From positions 119,307,501 to 119,371,500 of the forward strand of contig NC_133026.1 in the NCBI RefSeq assembly GCF_048771995.1: a stretch of DNA of 64,000 bases, given 5' to 3'. The notes below the pieces were generated by a model. The model had not been told where the DNA came from, made no database searches, and saw nothing but the letters and a program-made list of their open reading frames with translations. Source of the DNA: Taeniopygia guttata (Eukaryota; Chordata; Aves; Passeriformes; Estrildidae). The position numbers and the translations under genes are program-made. Positions within the stretch are counted from its first letter, which is position 1; each line of letters begins with the position of its first letter. Shown piece by piece: positions 13,301-27,290 of this stretch.

Positions 13301-16300
13301 ACAGACCTAAACATTCACGTCATGGAACTGCTTCTGGTGTCCCCTACAGTAGTCATAATGGAAGCATAACATTTAAAAATTTTAACAGCTGCAAGTAGGA
13401 ATGTTAAACACTTCCAAAAAGTCTGATGTTGCATTTGAAACAAACAATTGTCTGTCCACAGCCCAACTGGCAAATGATTAAACCTTTAATACTTTTCTCT
13501 TGTGTGCGTGCCATCAGATGCAAAGTGTACACAAGGGATTAGTAGGTCACTGAAGAATTTTGAAATGAAATAGAGAAGGAGTAAATAAAATTCCTAGATG
13601 TTGTGAGGTGCCAATTTAATCTGCGTCCTCAGAACATCACAACATGAAATGCTATTAACCAAGTTACTTGTTTTATAGGTACTATCAGTATTTTGACATC
13701 TGTAACCCACTTGATTGTGAGAAGTTAATAGGTGTAGCGGTCTGACTGATATGGTCTGTCCATGCCCTTACTGAAGTAAATATATTACTACATGCTGTGA
13801 AAAATCTCATAATTCTGCTTATTTACATGTCCCCTTACATGGCTGTATTAGATTTTGTACATTTACATGGACTCTGGAGGATTATGGTTATATCCTATAT
13901 TTGATTTTATAAACCATGTTGCTGTAACAGCAGATGTAAGCTGACAAGTACATTCCCCAGCTGGTATGTATAGGTGGTGTTCCATCTCATAAGCTCATGT
14001 GAGGACCAGTTCTAATAACAGCATAAAAATCTTAAAATATAATACAAAAACTAGGTGACAATAGCTTGGCCTTCTTCCACAAGCTGGTAAAGGGTAAAAT
14101 AGAGCTTTCTAGGCTCTATTCTTGGATATCACACCAGTCTGGATATTCCCCAAGCATTTGATCCTGGCTGGAAACATTTGTTCTTTAATTTGTTCTGATC
14201 TCTATGACATAAATGTATCATGAGCCTCTTACTGGATCCCAGGAGGGAAACTCTTTCCATTTCCCAAAACCAGGATAGGAGCCTTTCTTTAAACAGCAGC
14301 CAGCAGACAAACCACAAGGGACTAGAGAAGGTGACCTCTCATGTGCTTTGGCAGCTACAACCTCCCAGCATCCTTTCCTGTCTAGGGCTAAAAGCTCTTA
14401 GGATTGTGAACTATCTTAAAAGATATATCTGTGAATTTCTTTGTTTTAGCAATAGTAAGCTGATAAGATAGACCACTGGTGTAACTAAACAAAAAGAATT
14501 GAAAAGTTGCCTGAGAAAATATGGGTTCAGAAGCCTGGGACATGATTTGCAGTGAGACTTAAGCAGTTCTGAATGACTTACACTGAGCAGCCTCTTCAGT
14601 GCAGTAACTTGTACTCTTTCTTCTTGTGGATCGGTATTAAAGAGACTAGTAGAAAACAATAATAACAACAAATATTTATTACTTAGTACTTTAAATAAGA
14701 AATGCTTTTACTGATTGTTTTCTTTGGGAAATGGAGTTATAAATGTTCATACACAGCTGTGGCTGGGGTCAGTGGGACTCCAGAACAAGACTCGTGTTAG
14801 CTCAGTTTTTCTTGAGCAAAGCTGATGTAACCCTGACACCACCCAGAGCCTGAAGTGGCTTGGAGAGGTAATGGGTGAAGGCAGAAGTAGGACTGCTGCT
14901 TGGTACAGCAGGATGGCTGCAGTTTTCTCACAGGACAAGGTGTAGTTATCCCTGCCATGCTGGGTCACATAGGCACACTGTCCCCTGACACCTCAGCCAA
15001 AAAAAAACTTGCATGGTTTTGGCTACAGCTGAGCACAACTAGCCTTTGGCTACTGAAGTGCATGCATCAGATGCCATTGGTAGAAATAAGAACCAGATTT
15101 GTGAGCTGGATGTGTAAAATATGTGAACTGACATGTCTGCTGGGGTCTCAGCCCCATTATTCTATGTAAATCCCTCAGTAAGTCCATCCCAAGTGGCAGC
15201 CCAAGCCTGACCCATCAGCCTGATTGTCTCTGCGTTCAGGTGCCCTGAGAGTGCACACCAGGTGTGGGTGCTGACCATACTGTCCACCTGGGCCATCAGC
15301 CCTGCACGTAAACCAGAAGCAGTTCCTGGGGAGGGAGCTGGGAATGTACAGTCAGCAACATGCCTGGACCATGGGAACTGCCTCTATGCAGCCTTGGTTG
15401 AACTGGTTCTGTACCTGCACCGAGAGCTGGTTCACTCTTGTCAAGCCGTTGGAGGACCCATCCATGGTCTTGGAACAGAGGAAGCACCTATGCAGCTCTT
15501 GAGAACAGTGGAGATGCATGTCCTTAAACAAAGAAAAAAACCCAAAAACTTCTGCCTATCTGCATCTGTTGACATTATAACAGTAGTATGAATGTTGGCT
15601 TAGAAACCTGCAAAATCTCTCCATCAGTCCTACCATCCCATTAATTTATTATGCTACTCTCATGCACTCAAAAAAACCCCAGAAAACACCTTTTTTATTT
15701 TCCTAATTAGTAAAATCGCAATCACCATTTTTTAATTTTTAAAACTTTCTAACTTGTTTTTAAAATGAATTGATTTGAGCATATTACATACTGGTAATTA
15801 AGGCCATACTTTTATGCCTCTCTTGGAAGTCAGTTTTGTTCCTAACTCAGATGTAGGATTAGGCTTTTGTGAAACTGCTGTATGCAGATTAGGATCATAA
15901 TTTTTAACTTGTTACATATTTTACTACTTTTAAATATCAAAAACTTCATGCTAGAAAATGGTCCTTTGAAGTCTTCACTATCTATTTGTATGGGTCTCTT
16001 GCAAATATTTATGTAGCAGTACTATGATATAAAAGCACACATATAGAATGCACAATATAGATTTTTATTCCTGTCACTGTAAATTATATTCTCTTCATTA
16101 CAACAAAGCATCTTGTCCTTAGATGACTCTCAAGAGAATCTGAGCTCTGTGTTGTGATCTGAAGGGCTTGCATTATACATTTGCCTGGAGCTTTCATTAT
16201 TAATAGCCCCTCCTTGAGCACCTCTTAGCTAACTGACATTCATTTGAGACCACTGAATTCCTAAACTTCTCTGACCTTGCTACATGAACTCAAGATTCAT

Positions 16301-17520
16301 AGTCTCAAATAGAATGGATACATCAAATAAAATATTTTTTATTATGAGGTCTCAAAGGCTGACAGCAAAAGAGAATAAAATTATATTGAAAAATATTTGT
16401 CTAGAACAACATGCTTTTATTTCTCAGTTTATGGTATTTTTCTATTGTGTCAATTAAAATGAAACAGCAATTTCTTCACTTCTAGCTAGTTATATTGTAT
16501 TTGTAGTCAAAGTTGAATAGGAAGTTTTACAAAAATTACTTTCATGAGTATTTGAACAGTCAAAATGACATAATGGATTTTTTTACAGTAGCATTAGTCC
16601 TTGCCAGCTATAATATGTCAGTCAGTACAACTGTAATATGAAACTCTGGTAGGAATAGGTATTGGATTTGTTTTATGTCAATGTTTCCTTCAGATTTTTC
16701 CATACAGTCCCTGCAGAATGAACCTTCCTGTGTTTTGAGCCACTTACTCTAAGCATTTATTCTTTTGTTTCCAGCACTTCGAGAGAAACAAGAAGAGGAA
16801 AGGTCACTGACAGAAAAATCCCAGCCCCACTGCAGAAAACACGGACCCTCTTTGGTTTTTGGGGTTCAGAGCATGACCCTCAGCAACAAACAGCAGGCAG
16901 CTGACAGTCTTTGTGGAAATCTGCCCTTTGGTGTTCTTACTACTACTGAAGCTGAGGTTTGAAACAGAAAACATGCTACTAAGGAGGGTGTTTCTTGAAC
17001 CCTTGTTAGATATTGAGCACACAGTATATGTCAAAGCCTGCAGGGTTTATTCCTCAGCACATCTGAATTTCCAAGTATCTAAGACTCATCCCCTAATGAG
17101 CAGTTTGTCTCTCATAACATTTCTGCCAATTCAGAAGAGTGTAAAGTCCCACTCACAGCCCCAGGAGAATTTAATCAGCAAGAGCTCCATATGTGTATGA
17201 TAAATCAGAACAGTTAACTAACACAATAAATGTCTTTGCCATGTAGATAGGAGGAGTTCTGCAGAAATATCTGGGGAAAATGGAGCCTTCAAACAACTGT
17301 AGTACTCTGTCCAGGTGACATAAGTTTCACAGGGAATCTTTTTAAAATCTGTGCTAGAAGAAGATGTATAAACTCGAGGTAGTGTCTCAGCTACATGGCT
17401 AGTCCTGAAATCCACACAGTCATGTTGTATTACCCTCTCTGGAGTATTCCTTTCTGTTTGAGGGATGTGATGTAACATGTTTTCAGAAATACAAGTCCAT
17501 AATTTTATTTTCAATACATT

Positions 17521-17588
17521 ATTTTAATAGTGTATATTTTAATAGTGTATATTTTAATAGATTAGTCAAAATCTATTAGTCAAAAAGG
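17521..17588. repeat. 15-bp tandem repeat plus direct repeat
   Basis: The unit attttaatagtgtat occurs twice and again in part (17521-17560). It is followed by two copies of attagtcaaa separated by 4 nt. Very AT-rich local duplication. Confidence 0.85.
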
Positions 17589-20500
17589 TACTATGTTTAG
17601 ACTTACATCTATCAAGGCACTGCAAAAATAGAGATGCTCAACTCTGCACAAGGTTGCATACACAAGCTCTCTGAATTTTCCTTTGAAAGAAAATTACCAC
17701 CACAAATGCAAATAAGAAGGTTGCATCTGGTGTGCCACCTTTGGAACCTAATTTAAGTGATTTGAATATATGCTTGGAAGTATCTTTTTCCACTGACTAC
17801 AGTAAAAGTCCAGGGTAATAGCCTGGGATAAATTATTCACTAAAGTTAGGTTCCTGAACTTAGACAGTAGGACTGCCTTTATTGCCTATCACTCCTATCT
17901 TAGTCTTTAGACTTCTAAAGGTGGGCAATCAGCAGGTGGGGATGCAAAGAAATAAGCAATCATCTGGTCAAAGAGTGAAGAAATTAAGTGAAAATACCTA
18001 CAAAGTAAATGTCCCTATTTTTAATTTAAAAATCTTTCGAAAATGCTCTGAAGATTTTCCCTACTGTGAACATAGTCTTCATACTACCTAAAGAAGAACA
18101 TTGGTTCTGGAAGAGGTGCCTATTTCAATTTACTTGGGAGAGAAAATGACACCTCAGAAAGTTTTGTGTGGTTTTCAGTGTCTGGAAGCCTTCCAAAGAG
18201 CATGCCAACTTGCAGACAGTTGTGGTAATATTAAAGCAACACAGAGATACTGATCAAGGACCATACTAGCTCCTTCCCACAGGTATTTGTGGCAAATAAT
18301 GTCTGAGGTGCTTCCTCTCCCCCTGACTTGAAGCTGCCTCAGAGGTTTGGGCTAAGGAGTGAGAGCACAGAGCAAAAGCAAAGTGAACATGAAGCAGAAA
18401 GACCATTCAGAGCCCTCTAAACAAGAAAAGTGGAAAATGTCACAGTTCCTGCAAAATTTGGACCACTGGACAAATCTGAGGGTGTTGACTGCAATGGGAT
18501 ATAAAGGGTTTTACTTTGTTTTTTTTCCACTGGAGAACAAACTACCAGGCCTGTTTGCCTGTCTTTGGAGAAAAGCCAAGGGTTTTATCCCATGGGGAAT
18601 AAATTATACACATAAAATATGAGGCATCAGGTAATGTAATTAGCTCAATTTAGATGCACTATTGACATGACACTAGCACTTATTACTAATGAATACGCTG
18701 CTAGTGAATCATTTATAATGGGAGTATCTAGCTACCATGCTTATGAATTCTTTATTGTGGAAAGGTAGAAAGTTCATTTAGGCTGTTGGATTTTTGTAGG
18801 CCAGTTGTTGCTTCACTTTTCACCTTTTTTGATCAGTTTACTCAACTGGGTTTGTGACTAAAAAGAATATGAGTTGAGTTTTGAAGGAAATTTGGTGACA
18901 AGGGTAATGGGAAAGTATTGAATACCTTCACTACATTTTCTTTGCATCACAATTCTGGAAAAGGCACAGAAAAAGGCACATAAATTTAGAAGTAAACTGA
19001 GAAAGAGCTGAATTGGCAACAAGCAGATCTCCTTGGTGTAGAGGATGGAAGAAGAGCATTTAAACAATGGGGAAGACATTTTCAGCGAGGATTTGCAAAG
19101 GTACAAAGACAGTCACAGAGGCGTGGAAGTGGGAAATAAAACAGCTACAGAAATCTGTTTCACTGCATAGCCATATCCCAAGCCTCACTCAGGCCCTCAT
19201 CCTAAAAACTGGATGTGCTCTGACAGCTGCACTTGTGGGAATGGGACTTGGAGCAGGGGCACTCTGCAGGTGTGCGGCACGGTGTAGGATGTAAGCAAGG
19301 GATTTGGCCTCGGGCAAGTTCATGAAACTTCAGCTGTGACTTCTGGCACCAGAGGGTTAATGACAATCCCTGGTGTGGCAAACTGCTTGCTTCAGGGCAG
19401 CTCCATTTTTTTAAGGAGAGCACAGGGAGGATCGGAAGCCTTTGCAGTGGTGACTGGTTCTGGGCAGTCAAAACAGCTCTGGCTTTTCTCAAGAGGACGC
19501 CAGCCCTGCCAGAAAACCCTATCCATTGTAGCCAGATGTTTTGCTCCTCACCAGATACCCGGCAGTGCTCCATGTTTCCGGACTCGGTGCTACATCCCCA
19601 TCCTTAGTGAAAAAATTCAGGGAAATCCAGGTGCATCAAAACTGCATGGATAACAAGCTTTATATTGCAAACACTAGCTGGAGCCTCACCAAAACTGAAA
19701 TATTTTACAGGCTGTTTGGAATCTGAGCAGTAGGATGCAGAGATGTGGTATCTTGTGACAAGCTGGCTCTGGCTTCTGGTATTGAAGCAATTCAACTGAT
19801 GAGATTTTGCAAGCCCAAAATCACTCTTATTATGCCCTTTCTAATTGATTAAAGCTGTTCCAATACCAACATTTTCCATATAAAAAGGAACGTTTAAAAA
19901 AGAAATATGTCTGCCTTATAGGAAATAGAGTTTTCAAATAAAAAGTATAATATCACTGAATTTTAACAGTCACATTTTGTTCCATATTCTTAGCTTATTC
20001 TTAAATTTGTGTGATCAGGATTGTATGTCTTTGTCGAATTCACTCAAAAGGACAAAGTGCTCAGGATATTTTATGACCTTGACCTTCACCTCTGAACTTG
20101 CTTTATCTCTTTGCAGAACCAAATACAAAATAGATGTGCTCAAACTTGCTTGTCCTTTTCAGCTCACACCTTGCACCCTACACACCCCCTTTTGCATCTG
20201 TTTTCCTCCTTTCTTGATCAAGATTAGTCGTGTAAGATGTAGAAATCAGCTAACCCTTGATGTACTGGATTATTTCAAACTATTTTGTCAAAGATGTCAG
20301 CTTTTGAAACAAAGTGAGACAAAAATCCCACAGTGTAAATGATTTGTGAATTGAAACAATTCCTCTTGAATGGATAATTTGCTTATAAATAAATAAAACA
20401 GCTCATAGAAACATCATGCTATGAGAAAATGAAACCATAAGTGAATATGTAGTGCATTATTTTTGACAGATTTCATAGTCATTTAACACAGTTACATGAA

Positions 20501-21689
20501 TTTACAAAGTAAAAGAAAATATTCTTTGGGGAGAAAAAATTACTTCTAAGCTAGATGATTTCTGCTCTGGATTGTCTTTCTTTCTTGAATCACAGCATAT
20601 TGGAGGGGACTACAAGTAATTCTCAGTTCAAAAGGTAGCTACAGAGGGTAAAATAAATCTCCTGGAAACCAAACTTCGTTTTTTTTCTGGCATGCCAAAC
20701 ATCAGACAGAGTGTTCCAATCTGGACTGCAGCTAATACAAATGGGAATCTTCCCATCCTTAAACATATATTTGCTAGCACTTACTATAATTATCCCCAAG
20801 AAAATATTCCTGTGTGAGCATGGAATAAAATGTCCCAAATCTACAATCAGATATGGGACTATGGAGCCTGAAACCCATAAGACTCTGCACAAACTACAGC
20901 TCTGTATCCATCCCACGGTGGCTCAGATTTCAGGATCAATGCTCTAATTATCCCAAACTTGAAAAGTATGCTAGAAAAATGGTTTTTGCCAAATAGAGAA
21001 GGAAACGGAAAAGACATTTCCAGTGTGAACAGACATGTCTATGCCATAAAGACAATTGGGGTTAGTTTCAACAGAGTTGTCAACTGCCACTGTCAACCCT
21101 GGGAGTGTTTAATCATTGAGGTAGTGATATATCCTTCAGTATGGGAGGTGCTATTAAGGTGTTGTGTTTCCTTCTAAAAGCTTCTAGCAATCTCATTTCT
21201 TAGAATGACACAGTCAGTAGTTAGGAGCAAGCAGAGTACTTACCATCCAGATTTTCAGTGGGAATTTTGTGCTACTTGGGTCATGGAAAGTTTTGACACA
21301 GGAGGGTTGTGTGTCCCCAGTTTTGCCCTTGCTTTTTTGTCAGACTTCTTGCCTTCCCAGTCTCAGTTCTTGTTCTGCCTCCCAAATACCAAACACTTTC
21401 ACTCCATGGACATTAATGAATGTTACAGAATGCACAGTAAATCCAGAAATTCTGTGTCATATTAGATCTACTGCACAAGTGCACATACTGTGGGTATGGT
21501 GAAAGTGCAGTCTGATACTTATTTAAAATGCTATACTCCTGGAAACAGTATTTGCCAGCCCATGTGCCCATATTTTTTCATGACAAATTCTTGATTGCAG
21601 TATACTTTCCTTCCTGTCCCATCTTGTTATCCGCTGAGGGACAGTTTTCAAGAAAGCTGTTTCCATTCTGGAGCCTCATGGAGGACAGC

Positions 21690-22937
21690 ATGTTGTGTGA
21701 TCAGGATTGTATCTCTGCTGCAATCCGAGTTCCTGTGACAGCCTGGCTGCAAACACAATATTGCAGGGCTTCAGGAAAACAAACTGCATATCTCCAAGGA
21801 GATAGTCAGTAGGATCCCCTGGAAAACTTCCCTCTGGGACAAGTGGGTGAAACAGAGCTGGCTTTAGTGGAGCACAAGAGCTAGCACTTCCCAGGAGCAA
21901 GAAACTGGCCAAGGAAAACAAGATCGGTGTGGCTGAGTAGGGAACTGCCAGTCAAACTAAAGGGAAAGAAGCAAATGCAGAGGCATGGAAACAAGGACAA
22001 GTAACCTGGGAAGAGTATAGAGATGAAGTACAGTTGTGTAGGGATGGGGTGAGGAGGGCCAGGGTGAAGCTGGAACTGAACAAGGGATGAAAAGAATGAC
22101 AAGAAGTATATTAACAAGTATGTTAAACAAGTATGTTAACCAGAAGAGGTCAAAGTGTTCCCTGTGGAAAAACAATGTTGAAATACTGGTAACAACAGGT
22201 GAGGAGAAGGCTGAGGTAACATTTTTTTTGCTGCAGTCTTCAATGTTAACCTCTCTCCCTACACTCCTTGAGTGGATAGACAGCAGGATGAGGACTGGGG
22301 AAGCAAAGTTCCTCCCACTGTAAGAGAAGATCATGACCACCTGAGGAACCTGATTGTACTTCAGTCTATACGACATCATAATCTGTATCTCATAATCCTA
22401 AGGAAATTGGCTGATGTAGTTGTCAAGCCACTATCCATGATATTTGAAATGTCATGGCAGTCAGGTGAAGTCCCAGGTGACTAAAAATAGGGAATTATAC
22501 TGTTCTTAAAAAATGTTAGAAAGGAGGGTGCTGGGAACTACTGACCAGTCAGCCTTACCTCTGTGCCTGGGCAGATAATGGAATCCTTCCAGAAACTAAG
22601 GCAAGAAACTTGCAGAACAGGGAGGTGATTTAAGAAAGCCATCAAGGCTTTACCAGCACCAAGTCCTGCCTGACCAAAACTAGTGGCTTTCTACAATGGA
22701 GGGACTACATCGGTGGACAAACAAAGGGTCACAGATTACATTTAACTGTATTTCTGTAAACCCACAACATCCTGATTTCTAAATTGGAGATGGATTTGAT
22801 GACTGGACTGTTAGATGGATAAGAAAGTGTTTGGATAGCTGCATCCAGAGGGCAGTGATCAATGGCTGAGTCACAATGGACATCAGTGACAAACGGCATC
22901 CCTAACGGGTCCATACTGGGACCAGCAGAGTTTAATA
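21690..22937 (+). mobile_element. CR1 LINE, left part, ORF2 remnant (element A)
   Basis: Plus-strand remnant of a Chicken Repeat 1 non-LTR retrotransposon. Broken reading frames match the reverse-transcriptase ORF2. For example, 22272-22484 contains RKLADVVVKPLSMIFEMSWQ followed by SGEVPGD, and 22862-22935 contains a VTNGIPNGSILGPAEFNN-like run, the region just before the polymerase active site. Frameshifts and stops interrupt the frame throughout, so it is inactive. The 5' end is uncertain (about 21.65-21.7 kb), and the element is 5'-truncated as most CR1 copies are. It continues at 23226 after a nested insertion. Confidence 0.85.
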
Positions 22938-23225
22938 ATCCCTTCTCTGTGCTGACCAGTGGTGGGTCCCAAGGACAGGGGAGGTTTATGTGGGATATTA
23001 TGAAAAGGGTCTTCCCCCAGAGTGGGGCTGGGCACTGGAACAGGCTCCCCAGGGAAGTGATCACAGCACCAAACCTGACAAATGTTCAAGAAGTGTTAGG
23101 ACAATGCTCTCAGGCACATGGTGTGACTCTTGGAGATAGTCCTGTGAAGGGCCAGGAGTTGGACTTGATGATCCTTCTCACTCCCTTCCAATTTAGCTTA
23201 TTCCGTGATTCTGTGATTCTATGGT
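22938..23225 (+). mobile_element. Nested CR1 3'-end fragment (element B)
   Basis: A 5'-truncated CR1 in the same orientation. It contains the ORF2 tail (residues resembling GAGHWNRLPREVITAP), a typical CR1 3' UTR including ttggacttgatgatccttct, and the terminal octamer-like repeats at 23206-23222. It interrupts element A: the host frame stops at tttaata (22931-22937) and resumes at tcttcattaatgac (23227 on), within the FNIFIND-type reverse-transcriptase block. Exact junctions are uncertain by a few bases. Confidence 0.85.
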
Positions 23226-24202
23226 TTCTTCATTAATGACACAGACAAAGAGATTGAGTTCAGCCTCAGTAAATTTGCAGATGACACCAAGCTGAATGGT
23301 GCAATTGTCACACCTGAAGCCATCCAGAGGGACCTGGACAAGTTTGAGAAGTGGGTCCTTGAGAATCTCATGGGGTTTAACAAGACCCAGTGCAAAGTGC
23401 TGCATGTGGGTTAGGACAACCCCTGATATCAATACAGGCTGGGGGATGAACAGAGTGAGAGCAGCTCTGCTGAGAAGGACTTGCAGTGCTGGTGGGTGAG
23501 AGGCTGGACATGAGCTGGCAATGTGAACTGGCAACCCAAAAAGCCAATTGTATCCTGGGCTGCATCCATAGCAGTGTGGCCAAAAAGCCAATTGTATCCT
23601 GGGCTGCATCCATAGCAGTGTGGCCAGCAAGGTGAGAGAGGGAATTCTTCCCCTCCACTCTGCTCTGGCAAGATCCCACCTGCAGTGCCACATCTGGGGT
23701 CCCCAGCACATCAGCTGTAGCTGTATCACACTTGCTGTAGCCAAGCCCAGAGAAGGGCCACCAAGATAATTAGAGGGATAGAGCACCTCTCCTGTGAGGA
23801 AAGGCTATGAGACAGTCTGGGTTGTTTAGCCTGAAAAATAGAAGGCTTTGGGGTGACCTAACTGAGGCCTTTCAGTACCTGAAAAGAGACTGCAAGAAAA
23901 ATGGAGAGGGACTTTTTACAAGAATATGACAGGAAATAGACAGGGAAATGGATTCAAACTAAAAGAGTGTGGGTTTTGGCCAGATATCAGGAAGGAATTC
24001 TTTCCTGTGAGTGTGGTGAGGCATTGCAGCAGGCTGACTAGGGAAGCTGCGGATGCCCCATCCCTGCAACTGTTCAAGGCCAGGTCGGATGCAGCTCTGA
24101 GCAACCTGGTCTAGTAAAAGCAGTTTTTAAACATGGCAGCGGGTTTGAAACTAAATGATCTTTAAGCTCTCTGTCAATACAAACCATTCTGCAATTCTCT
24201 GG
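23226..24202 (+). mobile_element. CR1 LINE, right part, ORF2 end and 3' UTR (element A)
   Basis: Continuation of element A. The plus frame reads SLSKFADDTKLNGAIV and then AIQRDLDKFEKWVLENLM, which includes the FADD polymerase active-site motif. The rest of ORF2 is frameshifted, including a GNGFKLKE-like segment near 23945. The 3' UTR ends at about 24202 with a degraded ccattctgcaattctctgg tail. It is inactive. Confidence 0.9.
23536..23623 (+). repeat. 44-bp tandem duplication inside CR1 ORF2
   Basis: Two adjacent identical 44-bp copies, beginning at 23536 and 23580, within element A. The length is not a multiple of three, so the duplication itself shifts the ORF2 frame. Identity of the copies suggests it is younger than the CR1 insertion. 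Confidence 0.93.
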
Positions 24203-24409
24203 TTTTGAAATGTTATAAAAACTTGGGTGTCTATGAGCTTGAGAAAGATCTGGGCCCAGCATCCAATCCTGAAATATCTGAAAATCTGAACAGTAGTGTG
24301 TATTCTTCCACCAGCTCAGCAATACGCTTTGAACATGATATTAACAATATTGGAAAGCAGATTGATTTTGGGTCACATTTTACCTCTTTGGTAGCACCAG
24401 CTTAGTGGG

Positions 24410-24590
24410 TGGCTGAGGCTCCCCTTGGCCCCACCCTGCTCTGCTGCAGCTGCCTGGGACAGCAGAGCCCCACGCCTGCCCAGACAGGCGATTCTGCATA
24501 ACTGGGGATCCTCGGCTGCACCCCGCCCTGCCAGGGATGGCGCCTGTCACACAGCATTGGCCACTTGGTACACAGCCCTACAAGAGCAAT
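24410..24590. other. GC-rich patch next to the CR1
   Basis: About 180 bp of markedly higher GC with several CpGs, beginning some 200 bp after the CR1 3' end. No TATA box, exon or repeat family is recognised, and it is too short to call a CpG island without computing it. Confidence 0.4.
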
Positions 24591-27245
24591 TGACTCATTT
24601 GCAGGCCTGCTTACCTCTGGCAATTTATCTGTAATGCCTCAAACCCCCGTGTGTTTAAATGATTTGCATGTATTTTGCTCTCACTGCTCAGAGACTATGT
24701 AGAGGATCTGAGAAACATCCACCAAACTGAGAAGTGTAACAAACCTTAGTTCTCAGTTTAATAAATTTGAAAAAAAATTGACTACAGGGTGATTTCAGAG
24801 CTGTGCTCATCACGTTATGAGTGCACACATCTCACAGTAAAATGCACATAAAGACTCAGGCTTCTACATAAAATTCTTTGGGTCTTGTAATCACATGCTG
24901 AAAGCTGAGCCAGGCTACTGACAGAATAGTTTGCCTGCAGCCATAAATAGTCTTATATGGCTTCCTATAGGAGACTCTTTATTACCCACAAAACCTGGAC
25001 AAATCACAGACATGCATATTTTTCAACCATTCCCTCACATACTACAGAAACCAAATCTGTATTATGCATACAGTAAATTTTAATTTAGTACTTAATTATC
25101 TCATGATAAGAGAGATATTTCTCTGTCCCCCTTTTTTTGGAGGGGGGGATGTGGGGGATGTCTTTTGTAGATAGGTACTTTGATTATGATAATACAGGGT
25201 TCTGTTTTATGTGTAGGAACATGTTAATCTACTTTGAGAGACAGTGGCTGCAATTCAGTGGCTTTTCCATTTTGATTTGCATTGGTGAATATTCTTAATA
25301 CCAATTGATGTGCAGGCAAAGGTGAATATTAAGACAATTGTCTTGGAGCTTTATATTTGATAACTTTCATATGTTTCTTCATAGCTCCAAAAATGCTAGA
25401 AAGTTTTACAACTTTTCATTCTCCCACTGCCCCCAGATTTGCCATCTTGTGCTGTTCATTACTCATGCTAATTCACCCCTTCTGAGAAAATGGATTTCTA
25501 ACCAAGAGGAAGCCTGTGTAATGGTTTTACAATAGGATAGCATTCTTCCAGTCTTCAGGAAAAGACAGGTGAGCTCACACAAATTGGTGGGCTCTCCTTC
25601 TCTAGTGATTACTTAGCAATACAATGGCTCACCAGTTTATTTTTTTGCTGGTGTAGCTGAGCTCCATTAAAAACAGTTTTCAGTCACCTGAAGCTGACTT
25701 TCAGCCTAATTCATAGCATTTTTGTGATTAACAATCTTTGCTATCCCCTTTGTTCTTCTTCATCCCTCTCTTTTAATCGCTTCTTGAGAACTGAAAAGTC
25801 AGTTTATATTGTTGTTTAAGCTAAACTCTCAAACCTATAATATCCAAATTGGTTTGAAATTGAGGAAAATGAGTTTTTATGGCCCAGCTAACATGCCTAC
25901 CCTGCAGAAAGGCCTGAAACTACCATGGTAATTGTTTTCATGTTATCTCTACTGTAACTTTCCAGTGATATACTTACTGCCTGTTCTGGCAGAGATACAA
26001 CAGCTCTAGTGGACAAGTTCATGTCAGACATTCCTGTATTTGTAATTATGGTTCCTTGCACATGCCAGATGAACTGAAGCATGGCACAAGTGCCTGTGTG
26101 TTTCTTCAGTTTAAATCCATACATTTGCTCTAAGCTTTTACCAGCCTGGCAGAGGAATCTCTTGTGTTCAGCCTTTTCTCTTCAGGATATAGACATTTTT
26201 ATTAAATTACAAGAGTGATGAAATGTTGAGACTGTCTTCTGCAAATTTGATACAAACCAGGAGGCCGAATTTTTACTCATATGAGCAGTTCAATTACTTT
26301 TTGTGGGTATAGCACATAAATATTAGCAAAAATTGAGACTTGAGTTTTTTATTACATTTGCTGTGAATGAATGTGACATAGATAAAAAAAACTTGGGAAG
26401 TGAACTTAGTGAAACTGTTTAGTATCATAAAGAGTACTATAAGGGAAATCCTTGTTCCAAAGGAATTAATGGGAAGCCTGATGTAAAGGACAAGCATCAG
26501 AAATATGGTGTATAACCACAAGAATTCTCAGGCATATGCTCTTAGTTAAACAGTTTAGAAGTTTTACTTCTTACATAAAATCTAATATTAGGAATATTTG
26601 TGTTAGTTTAGAACTCAAATAAGTTGAAGAGGGCTTCATTTCAGCAGATTACCTTTCACACAGTGGGTTCTCTTATTTGTGGTGGAAGACTAAAATTTGT
26701 TTCCACTGGAGAATATAATTGTGTTCTGTGTGAAGTACTGTAGGTGAATTGGGAATATATGATAGTTTTTCTAATTAGAGCCAGGTTTTTGCCTAATTAG
26801 ATCTGAGTAAGGATTTTCAAACTTGGGTCTGACAGACTTTGTGTGTGTGATAATTTTATTGTGGCAAATAAATTAGTTTCAGACTCATTAAGCTATATTC
26901 ACTGCAAGAAGAGAGAATGGGACAAAGTGATATCTTTGCAACTGCTTGCAAAGGAAAATCCTTGTGAAATTTAGTAATCTCAGGTATATTTTGTAAATAT
27001 AAACCTATAGTAACCTATGAATAATCTAGGAAAAACCTATGAATGCCTGTGTCAATGTTGAGTTGGAAGCTGGAGTGGTGGATCAGGGCTGCTCCCAGAT
27101 TTTCTAGCTATTTTCTTTTTCCAACTAATCCCCTCAAATTGGGTATTTGCTGAAAAGCCCTGGGGGGTCTGGTTTAGAAAAAAACATGTGAAATTCCTAT
27201 ATGTTGGAGTCCTTCCATAAAAAAATTCCCATTTTTTAATGCTGA

Positions 27246-27290
27246 ATATATATATATATATATATATATGTTTGTGTGTGTGTATATAAA
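27246..27290. repeat. (TA)n(TG)n microsatellite
   Basis: About 24 bp of TA dinucleotides followed by TG dinucleotides and a short TATA tail. It makes a spurious repetitive minus-strand reading frame. Confidence 0.95.

Larger units (their letters stand above)
860..21689. other. Intergenic desert, left part
   Basis: I saw no exon, RNA gene or intact mobile element here. Reading frames are short, carry AT-rich codons and do not match families I recognise. The stretch has a few poly(T) and poly(A) runs, the small tandem repeats listed separately, and somewhat GC-richer non-repetitive patches at about 14.75-15.55 kb and 19.2-19.6 kb that I could not assign. Confidence 0.6.

Noticed and set aside
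20586..20620. gaatcacagcatattggagg-like sequence resembling a minus-strand CR1 tail
   Set aside because: The similarity lasts only about 35 bp and is not followed by CR1 3' UTR or ORF2 sequence.
23193..23786. 197-codon minus-strand reading frame
   Set aside because: It lies antisense to CR1 ORF2 and is extended by the 44-bp tandem duplication.
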